NCBI GenBank assembly: GCA_003994795.1
Contig: AP018269.1
Coordinates: forward strand, 1,429,346-1,493,345
DNA length: 64,000 nt
Origin: Cylindrospermum sp. NIES-4074
Lineage (GTDB): Bacteria; Cyanobacteriota; Cyanobacteriia; Cyanobacteriales; Nostocaceae
Direction: 5' to 3'
Below the pieces are notes generated by a model, which saw only the letters and a program-made list of their open reading frames with translations, had not been told where the DNA came from and ran no database searches. The position numbers were made by a program, and so were the translations under genes. Below are positions 26,302 to 35,768 of the stretch, piece after piece. Position 1 is the first letter of the stretch, and every line of letters begins with the position of its first letter.

Positions 26302-26910
26302 GTGAATCTAGCGGAAGGAGTACAAGTTGTTTCCTTGGGCGTACTGAGTGTAATGATGATTGGGGCAGCCCTTGGCGTGGTGCTGTTCTCCAACATCGTT
26401 TATTCCGCCTTTTTATTGGGGGGCGTATTCATCAGCATGGCGGGAATTTACCTGTTGCTAAATGGTGATTTTGTGGCAACAGCACAAGTGCTGATTTATG
26501 TTGGCGCAGTTAACGTGCTGATTTTGTTTGCCATTATGTTGGTCAACAAGAGGCAGCCTTTTACAACCTTGCCCACAGCTTGGGTACGGACTGCAATCAC
26601 CGCTGTAGTGAGTCTAGGACTGTTTGCCCTATTGAGTACAATGGTGCTGGCCACGCCTTGGGCTTACTCCACTGCTCCGGCAACTCGCGAAAGTTCTATA
26701 GTTTTAATTGGTGAGCATTTCTTCACTGATTTTTTACTACCCTTTGAACTGGCTTCCGTTTTGTTGCTGATAGCGATGGTGGGAGCGATTATTTTGGCAC
26801 GTCGCGAATATTTGCCATCTGATATACAGCAAACTGTTTTGACTTTGCCAGAACGCCCCAGAGAACTAGTCTCAGCAGGTAGCAGCACTGGCTCAAGTGA
26901 TGATAAATAA
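26302..26910 (+). CDS. ndhG: NAD(P)H-quinone oxidoreductase subunit 6 (NDH-1 subunit G)
   Basis: A 202-residue membrane subunit (NuoJ/ND6 family) with five predicted helices. Conserved segments are FSNIVYSAFLLGGVFISMAGIY, QVLIYVGAVNVLILFAIMLV and ASVLLLIAMVGAIILARRE. The start is GTG at 26302, giving VNLAEGVQVVSLGV as in the family. It follows the seven-copy heptamer repeat and precedes ndhE in the operon. Confidence 0.95.
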   Translation: MNLAEGVQVVSLGVLSVMMIGAALGVVLFSNIVYSAFLLGGVFISMAGIYLLLNGDFVATAQVLIYVGAVNVLILFAIMLVNKRQPFTTLPTAWVRTAITAVVSLGLFALLSTMVLATPWAYSTAPATRESSIVLIGEHFFTDFLLPFELASVLLLIAMVGAIILARREYLPSDIQQTVLTLPERPRELVSAGSSTGSSDDK

Positions 26911-27021
26911 CGACTGACCCTTCGTCGGGTTCTTCAGTCACTCATGGGGGAAACCCCCTTCGCCCTTGGCGTCTCCCAGGGGGAGAACACAGCGCTGACT
27001 CACAACAAACAACTGACAATT

Positions 27022-27327
27022 ATGCAACTCCAGTACTTTTTATTACTAGCAGCAGCTTTATTCTGCATTGGCATCTATGGCTTAATTACCAGCCGCAACG
27101 CTGTACGGGTGCTGATGTCAATTGAGTTGTTGCTAAATGCTGTTAATCTGAATTTAATGGCATTTTCCAACTTCCTCGACTCAACATTAATTAAGGGTCA
27201 GGTTTTCACCGTTTTTGTGATCACCGTGGCAGCTGCCGAGGCGGCGGTGGGTTTAGCGATCGTGCTTGCCATTTATCGCAACCGTGATACCGTCGATATG
27301 GAGCAATTCAATCTCCTGAAATGGTAA
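27022..27327 (+). CDS. ndhE: NAD(P)H-quinone oxidoreductase subunit 4L (NDH-1 subunit E)
   Basis: A 101-residue, three-helix membrane subunit (NuoK/ND4L). It reads [37 protein letters not shown] with the conserved membrane Glu, and [18 protein letters not shown] with the second Glu. The start is set at ATG 27022; the frame extends back to 26944 through sequence with no family match. It contributes to proton translocation in NDH-1. Confidence 0.95.
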   Translation: MQLQYFLLLAAALFCIGIYGLITSRNAVRVLMSIELLLNAVNLNLMAFSNFLDSTLIKGQVFTVFVITVAAAEAAVGLAIVLAIYRNRDTVDMEQFNLLKW

Positions 27328-27333
27328 CTGTGC

Positions 27334-28254
27334 GTGCAACTCAAGCAGGTAATTATTGCTTATAAAGCACGAGATTCCCAGAGTAAACGCTGGGCAGAAC
27401 TCTGTGCTAAACAACTAGAAAACCGTGACTGCCAAGTGTTGATGGGGCCTAGCGGGCCCAAGGATAACCCTTATCCGGTTTTCTTGGCATCTGCAACTCA
27501 ACCAATAGACCTAGCTTTAGTACTTGGTGGTGACGGTACTGTTTTAACTGGTGCCAGACAGTTAGCCCCAGCTGGTATCCCCATTCTGGGAGTGAATGTG
27601 GGAGGACATCTGGGGTTTTTAACTGAATCTGTAGATGAGTTTGAGGATACAGAAAAAGTTTGGGATCGGCTGCTGGAGGATCGCTATGCTATTCAACGGC
27701 GGATGATGTTACAGGCGGCAGTGTATGAAGGTCACGGGTCTAATATAGAACCAGTAACTGAACGCTACCTCGCTTTGAATGAATTTTGTATCAAACCCGC
27801 TTCTGCTGACCGAATGATTACCTCAATTCTAGAAATGGAAATTGACGGTGAGGTAGTTGATCAATATGTAGGTGACGGGTTGATTATTGCCACTCCCACA
27901 GGTTCCACGGGTTACACCGTCTCTGCCAATGGCCCCATTATGCACGATGGTATGGAGGCGATTACCATCACTCCCATTTGTCCGATGAGTCTTTCCAGTC
28001 GTCCTCTCGTCTTACCCCCTGGTTCCGTGGTCAGCATTTGGCCTTTGGGGGATTATGATTTAAGTACCAAATTGTGGATGGATGGGGTGTTATCTACTTC
28101 GATTTGGCCTGGACACCGCGTTGATGTGCGGATGGCTGATTGTCGAGCTAAGTTTATTATTTTGCGGGAGAACAATTCATATTATCAGACGCTGCGAGAG
28201 AAGTTGCTCTGGGCTGGTACGAGGGTTCGCTACAACAACAATCACCGAAATTGA
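27334..28254 (+). CDS. nadK: NAD kinase
   Basis: A 306-residue enzyme that phosphorylates NAD to NADP. Signature motifs are LGGDGTVLTGARQLAPAGIP and GVNVGGHLGFLTE, then TPTGSTGYTVSANGP. The start is GTG at 27334, only six bases after ndhE, so it is probably co-transcribed with the ndh genes. This makes functional sense, since NADP(H) supply and NDH-1 electron flow are linked. A terminator hairpin follows at 28296. Cyanobacteria usually carry two NAD kinases; which of the two this is cannot be told here. Confidence 0.95.
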   Translation: MQLKQVIIAYKARDSQSKRWAELCAKQLENRDCQVLMGPSGPKDNPYPVFLASATQPIDLALVLGGDGTVLTGARQLAPAGIPILGVNVGGHLGFLTESVDEFEDTEKVWDRLLEDRYAIQRRMMLQAAVYEGHGSNIEPVTERYLALNEFCIKPASADRMITSILEMEIDGEVVDQYVGDGLIIATPTGSTGYTVSANGPIMHDGMEAITITPICPMSLSSRPLVLPPGSVVSIWPLGDYDLSTKLWMDGVLSTSIWPGHRVDVRMADCRAKFIILRENNSYYQTLREKLLWAGTRVRYNNNHRN

Positions 28255-28295
28255 TTTAGGTGTCTTCAGCTTGTCTGTAAACGCAAAATTATTTC

Positions 28296-28324
28296 AGCCC
28301 CCGAATGCATCCGGGGGCTTTTTA
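28296..28324 (+). terminator. Intrinsic terminator after nadK
   Basis: An 8-bp GC-rich stem AGCCCCCG / CGGGGGCT with loop AATGCATC is followed by TTTTT, 41 bases past the nadK stop. It should end the ndhAIGE-nadK transcript. Confidence 0.9.
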
Positions 28325-28621
28325 ACCCTATTTTGACGCTAACCAAAGTATCTGGATAGAGCATTTTGTATCTTATTACCAGATTTTTCCTGCCAGTCAT
28401 GTCCATAATAAAAACACCCTATCTCTGATCCGCTTCAGTTAGCCATGTTAATCTCACAAATATTATCCCCATAGAGTTTAGACAAATTACATATTTACAA
28501 ACTTCACAAAAGAGTTTTGTATATGTTATCGAAAAATACTCAAATAGGGCTGCGCCATATTCTAGTATATGGTCTACTTTGTATTAACTAAATTCTATGA
28601 GGATATCTCATAAATCCGAAG

Positions 28622-29395
28622 ATGGAAATTTCTTATCACCACATCAACTACCCACAGAGTCCTCCTGATTTCCCAGTACAGCAGACTGAAAAATATATTC
28701 TCAGGCTTGCTTCAACTCAAGAAGAATTAGAATCGATTTTTCGCTTACGCTTTGAAGTTTTTAATCTGGAACTAGGTTTAGGATTTTCTAATTCTCATCT
28801 TACCCAGATGGATAGAGACAAGTTTGATGAGGTGTGCCATCATTTAATACTTATTGCTAAACATACTGGGAAAACGATTGGCACTTATCGGATGCAAACC
28901 TATAAAATGGCTATGGAAGGGTTAGGCTTCGATGCTGCTGATATATTTAATCTTCATAACATTCCTGATTCTGTGCTTCAGGCATCAGTGGAAGTTGGCT
29001 GTGCATGTATAGCTAAAGAACACCGCAACAGTCAAACGCTTTTATTACTCTGGGAGGGGTTAGCAAATTATCTTATTTGGAGTAAAAATCAATATTTTAT
29101 TGGTTGTGCGTCATTACTAACACAATGTTCTTGGGAAGCTGCCTGTGCTTATGATTATTTTCAGCAGAATGACTTGATGCATCCCAATATTTTAGTTTAT
29201 CCATATTCAGAATATTGTCTAGAATTACCCCAAGGGTGTACTGATTCTTGTAATGTAGAAATTCCTAAGATTTTACAGGCATATTTAAGCATTGGAGCTA
29301 AAATATGCAGTCTTCCAGCTATTGATCGGCAGTTTAAAACTATTGATTTTTTAATTATATCTAATATCAAGAACCTTGCTAGATGGCATTACTAA
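28622..29395 (+). CDS. GNAT-fold N-acyltransferase (OlsB-like/Acetyltransf_5 family)
   Basis: A 257-residue protein. The region LRLASTQEELESIFRLRFEV followed by FNLELGLGFSN, FDEVCHHLILIAK, and KTIGTYRMQT matches the family that includes ornithine lipid acyltransferases and the acyltransferases linked with PEP-CTERM/exosortase systems. It should move an acyl group from ACP or CoA to an amine, but neither substrate can be named. PEP-CTERM substrates do occur in this window, without an adjacent exosortase. The flanks are AT-rich spacers and the gene is monocistronic. Confidence 0.7.
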   Translation: MEISYHHINYPQSPPDFPVQQTEKYILRLASTQEELESIFRLRFEVFNLELGLGFSNSHLTQMDRDKFDEVCHHLILIAKHTGKTIGTYRMQTYKMAMEGLGFDAADIFNLHNIPDSVLQASVEVGCACIAKEHRNSQTLLLLWEGLANYLIWSKNQYFIGCASLLTQCSWEAACAYDYFQQNDLMHPNILVYPYSEYCLELPQGCTDSCNVEIPKILQAYLSIGAKICSLPAIDRQFKTIDFLIISNIKNLARWHY

Positions 29396-29769
29396 AAATC
29401 AACCAATTTTGATTGACAAGATGCAACAGAAACAGTCTGCTTGATTAGCATAATCTCTCTAGTTCAATATCAACTTAGTAAGTTTGAATTTAAATTCGTT
29501 CCTAGACTATTGCAAATTTAACTCTTAATTACTAAATTGGCACTTGTAAAACTTTATCTAAATATCTAACAAAACTGGATGATATTTAGCTCAAGCTTGA
29601 TGATGGTAAAGTATTTATGGCTAACGTACCAAATCAACTAATTTTAAATATACAATTGGCGATCGCCTCAGGCGGGCGGGTACGCCATCGCTATGCGGGT
29701 GCTGTTGCACTTCATCTAGTATAGTTCACCTAGTTATGTAATTTTAGACACTTTTCAATCAACTTACAT
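29396..29769. other. Intergenic region with a HIP1/REP block
   Basis: About 370 AT-rich bases. A GC-rich insert at about 29658-29710 (ggcgatcgcctcaggcgggc, then gggtacgccatcgc) resembles the REP block at 6.25 kb. No gene was seen. Confidence 0.5.
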
Positions 29770-31410
29770 ATGCGGCATCTCACACTCGTTCCGAGTTGGT
29801 TGCGGTTCTTAATAATTGTCTTGTTGGTAGTGGGTACATTTTTTCGCTTTTTTAACCTTGGTGGCAAAGTTTACTGGCACGATGAGATTTATACATCATT
29901 GCGAATTTCTGGTTACACAGCAGCTGAGGTAAAACAACGAATATTTAATGAACGCATAATTTCTCAAGAGAGTTTTGCCAAGTTCCAGCGTCCTCATCTG
30001 GAAAAGGGACTAGGTGACACAATTAATTCTTTAGCAATCGAAGACCCACAGCAACCACCACTTTATTACATCATCACCAGATTTTGGGTAGGAATTTTTG
30101 GTAACTCAGTGACAGCAATCAGAAGTTTGTCTGCTGTTATCAGTTTGCTAGCTTTCCCCTGTGTATATTGGCTATGCCGAGAATTATTTAATGTGCCGTT
30201 ATCTGTGCCATTTTTAGCGATCGCACTAATGGCAGTTTCACCCATTCACCTGGCTCTTGCTCAGGAAGCGCAAGCATATATCATCTGGTTGGTTACTATC
30301 TTACTATGTAGTGCATCACTGCTGCGAGCTATGCGGCTGGAATCAGAAGATAAAGATGCAACACGCATTGTTGCCTGGGGGATTTATGCAGTAATGTTAG
30401 CAATTAGTCTCTATACATTTTTGCTAAGTGTATTTGTGGCAGTTGCTCATGGAATTTATGTAATTACCATTGCTAGATTGCGGTTTACCAAAACAGTCAG
30501 AGCTTATTTGCTTGCATCTTTGACAGGATTTTTGATATTCGCACCTTGGATGCTGATTATAATAGCTAATTTTTGGCAATTTGACAGTTCTACATCTTCG
30601 ATAAATATCCAGTTACCTTTGGGGATTTTAATCCAATCTTGGCTCATGCAGGTAAACCGGATATTTTTTGATTTAAACTTTGGTTTTGAAAACCCTATTA
30701 GCTATTTAATTACGCCGATTTTTTTAATCTTAGTTGGATATGCTATTTATTTTCTTTGTCTTACAACTAATTTTAGAGTTTGGTTTTTTATCGTTATCTT
30801 GATTGCAGTACCAGCATTAGCGCTGATGTTGACATATTTAATTTTTAGGGGAATAAATTCACGTTCCGAATGGTACTTAATACCTTCTTATTTAGGCGTA
30901 GAATTAGCTGTGGCTTACCTACTAGCCACCCAGCTATATAATGGCAGTTATTCCCGTAGGGTAATCTGGCAAACAATTTTAGCACTGGTAATTATTTGTG
31001 GACTGATTTCTTATAGGGTGAGTTGTCAGTCAGAGACTTGGTGGAATAAGGTTATTAGCTACAGCAATCCAAAAGTTGCTAAAATCATTAATCAAGCTGC
31101 TCGTCCGCTGGTAATTAGTGATGGGTCTGGCATTAATTATGGCAATATTTTTTCCCTAAGTTATCTTGTTGAACCAAAAGTAAAATTTCAGTTAGTGAAA
31201 CAGCAAGTTATTCCTCAAATCCCTAATGGATTTAGCGATATATTTTTATTCAATCCTTCTGAATCTTGGCGTCAAGCAATAAAAGCAAAGTATCAGTCAA
31301 AAACTATTATTATTTATGGTGACAAACATTACTTAGTTTGGAAATTAATACAACCACGCATCTTGTGGCAACGTGCGCTCCCACGCCGAAAAAAAATCCT
31401 CAGTGGTTAA
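29770..31410 (+). CDS. Membrane glycosyltransferase, GT39/ArnT-like (GT-C fold)
   Basis: A 546-residue polytopic membrane protein with about 11-12 helices. Soon after the first helix comes YWHDEIYTSLRIS, containing the acidic motif of GT-C enzymes in the first extracytoplasmic loop. EDPQQPPLYYIITRFWV is a second conserved loop element, and ALAQEAQAYIIW resembles the third conserved element. Such enzymes use polyprenyl-phosphate sugars to glycosylate proteins or lipids outside the membrane. The acceptor is unknown. ATG at 29770 immediately precedes the first helix. Confidence 0.75.
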   Translation: MRHLTLVPSWLRFLIIVLLVVGTFFRFFNLGGKVYWHDEIYTSLRISGYTAAEVKQRIFNERIISQESFAKFQRPHLEKGLGDTINSLAIEDPQQPPLYYIITRFWVGIFGNSVTAIRSLSAVISLLAFPCVYWLCRELFNVPLSVPFLAIALMAVSPIHLALAQEAQAYIIWLVTILLCSASLLRAMRLESEDKDATRIVAWGIYAVMLAISLYTFLLSVFVAVAHGIYVITIARLRFTKTVRAYLLASLTGFLIFAPWMLIIIANFWQFDSSTSSINIQLPLGILIQSWLMQVNRIFFDLNFGFENPISYLITPIFLILVGYAIYFLCLTTNFRVWFFIVILIAVPALALMLTYLIFRGINSRSEWYLIPSYLGVELAVAYLLATQLYNGSYSRRVIWQTILALVIICGLISYRVSCQSETWWNKVISYSNPKVAKIINQAARPLVISDGSGINYGNIFSLSYLVEPKVKFQLVKQQVIPQIPNGFSDIFLFNPSESWRQAIKAKYQSKTIIIYGDKHYLVWKLIQPRILWQRALPRRKKILSG

Positions 31411-31644
31411 TGTTGTGGTGTGAACTTATCTGGACTTGATGCATACTCACAACCCAATTTTTCAGCCAAATAAGTCATTTACAGATCCTAAAATTTATTA
31501 TTAACTATTTAGTTAGGTGAATTATTAAATTTAATTAAAAATAACGCGAATCTTTATTAAGCAAATTCTCAGCTTAAATTAATTCTGCTGATAGCGTCAG
31601 GCTTTAAATTATCCTTAGACATATATTTGAGGTTGCCAAAGCTT

Positions 31645-32100
31645 ATGAAGTTCCAGCATTTAGTCATTCTGGGTATCACCGCTGTTTTAACAATAGCCTG
31701 TACAAAAGAAGTAAGCTTAAATACCGTGGCTGACAAGACCCCATCTGCAAAAGCTGTAGCGTCTCCAGTTGTAGGTTCTGGAAGCTTTAAGGCTGCGGAA
31801 CACCCTACACAGGGAAAAGTCAGCATTGTTACTGAACAGGGGAAACGCTACTTAAAGTTTGATGAGAATTTTAAAACTGATAATGGCCCCGACGTATTTG
31901 TAATTTTGTATCGTTCTGATGCTCCACCACAATATGGTATTAAAAAGCAAGATTACGTGAGCATTGCTCGCTTACAAAAAATCAGGGGTTCTCAACGCTA
32001 TGCGCTACCTGAAAATGTAAAGTTGGCAGATTTTCGCTCTGTGGCTATATGGTGCCGCAAATTCAATGCTACCTTTGGTTATGCTTCCTTACCAGGGTAG
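31645..32100 (+). CDS. DM13-domain lipoprotein
   Basis: A 151-residue exported lipoprotein. The signal peptide MKFQHLVILGITAVLTIACT contains a lipobox (TIAC). After a Ser/Ala-rich linker, residues about 50-150 form a DM13 domain (GSGSFKAAEHPTQGKVSIV, then KTDNGPDVFVILYRS, and AIWCRKFNATFGYA with the conserved Cys). DM13 domains are proposed electron-transfer modules. The start is ATG 31645; a TTG six codons upstream is possible but less likely. It precedes a membrane protein and a sensor kinase, suggesting a redox- or envelope-sensing unit. Confidence 0.8.
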   Translation: MKFQHLVILGITAVLTIACTKEVSLNTVADKTPSAKAVASPVVGSGSFKAAEHPTQGKVSIVTEQGKRYLKFDENFKTDNGPDVFVILYRSDAPPQYGIKKQDYVSIARLQKIRGSQRYALPENVKLADFRSVAIWCRKFNATFGYASLPG

Positions 32101-32186
32101 TTCTACAATTAATTTGGTAAGTTGATTTTTAATAATCTCAATAATTACCTAATAACAATCATTTAGCAATTAGTGCCAGGGATTAT

Positions 32187-32906
32187 ATGCAATTAGCAGA
32201 TTTTCTAAAACTTTTTCATCCAGTGATTGCTGTTATTTTCGTGTTTCCCTTTATCGGTACGGTGGTCAACTTTGCCTGGCAAACACGCCAACGTCGATTG
32301 CAAAATTTAGCTGGGGGTAAGAGCAAAATTCCTCCAGTGGTGGGTACAGAACATAAACGATTAGGTGAATGGCTAACAGGTGCTGTTGTCGGCGTAACTT
32401 TACTAGGTTTAGCATACCCAATTGGCAAGAATATTATTAATAAGCAATTGGTAAATAAAGAACCTTTTCAAGTTATTTTCATCTTGTTAATGTTTGCGGC
32501 AAGCATCGCTTCTTTAGTTTTACTTTATCGGGCAAAACCGTGGAGATGGCGGGCAGCTTTTGCCACTTTAACTGGTGCTGCTTTGGTGATAATTGGCTGT
32601 CAGGATGGAGTATATCGCCTCACAAATCAGTGGTATTGGTCGCATTACTATATTGGTATTACTGCATCACTGCTGATGATTTTTTCCGTAGCAATTATTC
32701 AAGATATTTATCAAGATAAGTCTAATAGGTGGCGCACCATCCATGTAATTCTCAATTGCATTGCTTTATTACTATTTATTGGACAAGGGTTGACAGGAAC
32801 ACGAGATTTATTAGAAATACCCCTGAGTTGGCAAGAATCCTATGTCTATCAATGTGATTTTGCTAATAAAACTTGTTCGACACCAAACCCCCAAACACCA
32901 AAGTGA
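32187..32906 (+). CDS. DUF4079 membrane protein
   Basis: A 239-residue protein with about six hydrophobic helices (FHPVIAVIFVFPFIGTVVNFA, LTGAVVGVTLLGLAYPIG, VIFILLMFAASIASLVLLY and others) and conserved His residues, matching DUF4079, which resembles cytochrome b561-type proteins. Heme binding is inference. It ends in a GTGA overlap with the histidine kinase gene that follows, so the two are probably translated together. Confidence 0.75.
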   Translation: MQLADFLKLFHPVIAVIFVFPFIGTVVNFAWQTRQRRLQNLAGGKSKIPPVVGTEHKRLGEWLTGAVVGVTLLGLAYPIGKNIINKQLVNKEPFQVIFILLMFAASIASLVLLYRAKPWRWRAAFATLTGAALVIIGCQDGVYRLTNQWYWSHYYIGITASLLMIFSVAIIQDIYQDKSNRWRTIHVILNCIALLLFIGQGLTGTRDLLEIPLSWQESYVYQCDFANKTCSTPNPQTPK

Positions 32907-34321
32907 AACAAATCAGCAAAATTTGGCGGAGAATTGATCCTTTTTCGTTAAGAGTGCGTTTAACGATTAGCATTGCCGTAATTTCAGCTTTGGGACTAGG
33001 TAGTTTCGCTATCTGGACAAGCTGGAAAATGCAGCAAATTTTAATTAGTAGTCATAAGTATAATATCGAAAAAATTGCCGATCGCCTACCGCGTGATGTG
33101 CAACTTTATAGTGAAATGATGCCATCAGAAACTGGTTTGCAGAAGGCGATTAATAACTTGACAACTAGTGATACTTTTTTATGGGTAAAGAGTCCCAATA
33201 ATCAAATTCTGGCAAAATCTAACAATTGGCATCTGCTATCTGAGTCAACATCCGTTGAGTTAATGTCTCTTACGGAGATGTCGGTTAAACCCCAAGTGGG
33301 TAAAGTAAGTCAACGCTATTTTGTTTTGTGCGGTGCTGCATTAACTACACAAGGTAAGGTGTTGGGGAAGCTGTTTGTAGTGCAGGATGTTACTCGCGAA
33401 CATCTGATTTTTATGGAAATAGTGCGGAGTTTGGCGATCGCCAGTTTTGTGTTAATTATAGTCATTTCCGTGGCGATCGCGTTTTATGTCCACCGTTCTC
33501 TGCAACCCCTGCGTCAGTTAAGCCAAATGACTGCTGTAATTTCCATAGCAGATTTAGGAGAAGCGCAACTGTATCTAGATAACGCACCTAGCGAAGTTAA
33601 AGAATTAGCGCAAACTTTTAATATGATGTTATCCCGCCTTTCCCAATCTTGGGAGCAAGAGCGGCAATTTGTCAGTAATGTCTCCCACGAATTACGCACA
33701 CCTTTAACTATAGTAAATGGATATTTACAAAGTGTTTTACGACGGCAGAATAACTTAACAGCTACTCAACAAGAAGCTTTAGAAACTGCTGCTTCAGAAG
33801 CCGATCGCACCATCCGCCTTTTACAAGATTTGCTGGATTTAGCAAGGGCAGATAGTGGTTATTTGCCCTTACGGATGGAATTTTGCGTACTTAATGATGT
33901 AGTTGCAGAAGTTGTGAGTATGGCACAAAATTATAGTGATCGTACTATCATAATTGATTCAATAAGTCAGCCAATTGAGGTGAAAGCAGACTACAACCGC
34001 CTTAAGCAGGTGTTACTGAATTTGATTAATAATGCTGTTAAATATTCTGATGCAAATACACCTATAACTGTCAAGTTAACTCAGCAAGGTGAAGAGGCAA
34101 CTATTCAAGTTTGTGATCAAGGTTATGGTATTCCTTTACAACATCAATCAAGAATTTTTGAGCGTTTTTACCGTGTAGATGAAGCGCGAACTGCTTCTAC
34201 TGGGGGTTGTGGCTTGGGATTATCGATTGTGAAGACGCTGGTTGAGGGGATGGGGGGTAGTGTGAGTGTGCGATCGCGTTTGGGTGAAGGGAGTGTGTTT
34301 ACCATTACTTTGCCTGTGTAA
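32903..34321 (+). CDS. Membrane sensor histidine kinase
   Basis: A 472-residue kinase if started at GTG 32903, which overlaps the upstream stop as GTGA; an in-frame TTG at 32873 is the alternative. Architecture: TM1 (ISIAVISALGLGSFAIWTSW), a periplasmic sensor of about 130 residues, TM2 (LAIASFVLIIVISVAIAFYV), HAMP, HisKA with the phosphoacceptor in VSHELRTPL, and HATPase with NLINNAVKYS, CDQGYGIP, FERFYR and GLGLSIVK. The DM13 lipoprotein and DUF4079 protein upstream may feed it a redox or envelope signal. A response regulator gene follows 1.4 kb downstream and is a plausible but unproven partner. Confidence 0.9.
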   Translation: MKQISKIWRRIDPFSLRVRLTISIAVISALGLGSFAIWTSWKMQQILISSHKYNIEKIADRLPRDVQLYSEMMPSETGLQKAINNLTTSDTFLWVKSPNNQILAKSNNWHLLSESTSVELMSLTEMSVKPQVGKVSQRYFVLCGAALTTQGKVLGKLFVVQDVTREHLIFMEIVRSLAIASFVLIIVISVAIAFYVHRSLQPLRQLSQMTAVISIADLGEAQLYLDNAPSEVKELAQTFNMMLSRLSQSWEQERQFVSNVSHELRTPLTIVNGYLQSVLRRQNNLTATQQEALETAASEADRTIRLLQDLLDLARADSGYLPLRMEFCVLNDVVAEVVSMAQNYSDRTIIIDSISQPIEVKADYNRLKQVLLNLINNAVKYSDANTPITVKLTQQGEEATIQVCDQGYGIPLQHQSRIFERFYRVDEARTASTGGCGLGLSIVKTLVEGMGGSVSVRSRLGEGSVFTITLPV

Positions 34322-34482
34322 TCTAGGTTTGAGGGGGGAAGAGGGGAGGTGGGGGAAAGGGAGGTTTATTACTTGTGAGGCTCTTTTTACCTAAAGAGAT
34401 TGTAAACCGCAGCAGTCTGCACTCCAGATATTTCTTGCGCTTTTTTCTCATGTCCATCACGAATATAAATTATCTTACCAAA

Positions 34483-34528
34483 GAAAAAAGAGTGGATAAT
34501 GGTGGCTGTTACACCACATTATCCACTC
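34483..34528 (-). terminator. Intrinsic terminator of the 71-aa gene
   Basis: On the minus strand a stem of at least 12 bp (GAGTGGATAATG with its complement, 34490-34528) is followed by CTTTTTTCTTT. It lies about 50 bases past the stop of the small gene at 34582 and supports that gene being transcribed. Confidence 0.8.
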
Positions 34529-34581
34529 GCAATTTACTGAATTAGATACAGATTATTTCCACAACGAACAAACCCCACCAA

Positions 34582-34797
34582 TTAGCGGGACTCAGTACCC
34601 TGATTAGGACTACCGGCTACAGAATCTTCTCCTGGTGCTTCTGGTGTTGCAGTTGGTTTGGCATTACTTTTTTCAGCATTGCCGGTTTTGCGAATATCCT
34701 CTTGCAGAGGGGTTTGATAACCACCAGATGCAGTTGGTGTACTCTCTTGGGTATCGGATTCTTGTTCTTCAGTTTTAGGATGTAATTCTTCGTTCAT
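34582..34797 (-). CDS. Small hydrophilic, probably disordered protein (71 aa)
   Basis: The product is rich in Glu, Ser, Thr, Pro and Gly, with no hydrophobic segment (MNEELHPKTEEQESDTQEST, later GGYQTPLQEDIRKTGNAEKS). This composition suggests an intrinsically disordered protein, perhaps stress-related. A good intrinsic terminator follows on the same strand, which supports a real transcript. I do not recognise a named family. Confidence 0.6.
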   Translation of the reverse strand: MNEELHPKTEEQESDTQESTPTASGGYQTPLQEDIRKTGNAEKSNAKPTATPEAPGEDSVAGSPNQGTESR

Positions 34798-35289
34798 GAT
34801 TGCACTCTATAATTTAATCTGAGACTAATTCTAAGAAGTTGGAGAGGGCAATTTCATCTATCTAGAAACTAGTTATAGTTGATTTATTTCTCTGTCGTAA
34901 GTATTATTTATAGCTTTTCTCTTGTGAATACAACATTGGGTAGAAGCAGGAAATTTTTGTGCTTTCAGGAAGTTCCAAGTGGGCTATTTAAGTGTAATTA
35001 GTCAGCTAAAAATGATTTTTGTTACCCTCTAGCAGGGTTTTCCGCAGTCCTGCCCCTGGGAGGAGGTAATGCAGAAAAGGCGATGCCGCTGAAAGCGATC
35101 GCCAAAACCAATTCCCCTCAATTCCGGGCGGCAAAGTGTATTTAAGATGCGCCGAACAACAACCCATACAGCCAAAACCGAGAAAAAATCACTGCATAAA
35201 ACCATCTAAACCCACCGTATAAAGCTATAGAGATTCAAATTCAATCAACCTCAGCACATTTGAAAATCTTAATTATGAGGTGAGTAATC
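34798..35289. other. Intergenic region with a REP-like block
   Basis: About 490 bases between divergent genes. A GC-richer block at about 35032-35105 (gcagggttttccgcagtcct, then gccgctgaaagcgatcgcc) is repeat-like. GAGGTGA at 35276-35282 is the ribosome site of the next gene. No other gene was seen. Confidence 0.5.
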
Positions 35290-35577
35290 ATGACAGACGT
35301 TATTCGATTTTTGTTACACGCTGACATCCTCTATCCAGTCCGCCAAAAATTGGCAGCCATAGAAATTCATAACCCCAAACTCGCTCATTTTTTGTGTAAA
35401 GCTATTCCTGCCCAATGTCCCTTTGAGAGAGACTTGATAGTATTTGGTTACAAGTTATTTCACATTCCACCAATGTGTAAATTAAATCCCCTTTACGAGC
35501 AAGTAGTGAGCCTCCGTTTCAAAGCGCTTTGCTATCTTGCTGATGAATGTGGCGAAGACGTGACCGCATATTGTTAA
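35290..35577 (+). CDS. Mo-dependent nitrogenase-like small protein
   Basis: A 95-residue protein matching the family annotated as Mo-dependent nitrogenase C-terminal-like: LLHADILYPVRQKLAAIEIH, AHFLCKAIPAQCPFERDL, FHIPPMCKLNPLYEQVVSLR, FKALCYLADECGED. Several Cys residues are conserved. The family name comes from domain annotation; it is not a nitrogenase structural subunit, and its role is unproven. It is common in heterocystous cyanobacteria. A strong GAGGTGA ribosome site sits eight bases before the ATG. Confidence 0.75.
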   Translation: MTDVIRFLLHADILYPVRQKLAAIEIHNPKLAHFLCKAIPAQCPFERDLIVFGYKLFHIPPMCKLNPLYEQVVSLRFKALCYLADECGEDVTAYC

Positions 35578-35768
35578 TAACTAGTTAAATCGTCCACTGA
35601 TGCAGCAATTTTAGGTATTTGCAGACTTACGCTTGTTACTTACTCAGCTTTATACTAAGCTAGCGTAGATCTAATTAAATGTCTGGCTATTGAGTAGCTA
35701 GCACATTCTAAAAAGTTCCCAGTCTGTGTTATTACCTACTATCCCTTGCTGAAATCCTTAACATCATC

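Noticed and set aside
28082-28336. Plus ORF overlapping the nadK 3' end
   Set aside because: It is a shadow frame within nadK and runs through its terminator.
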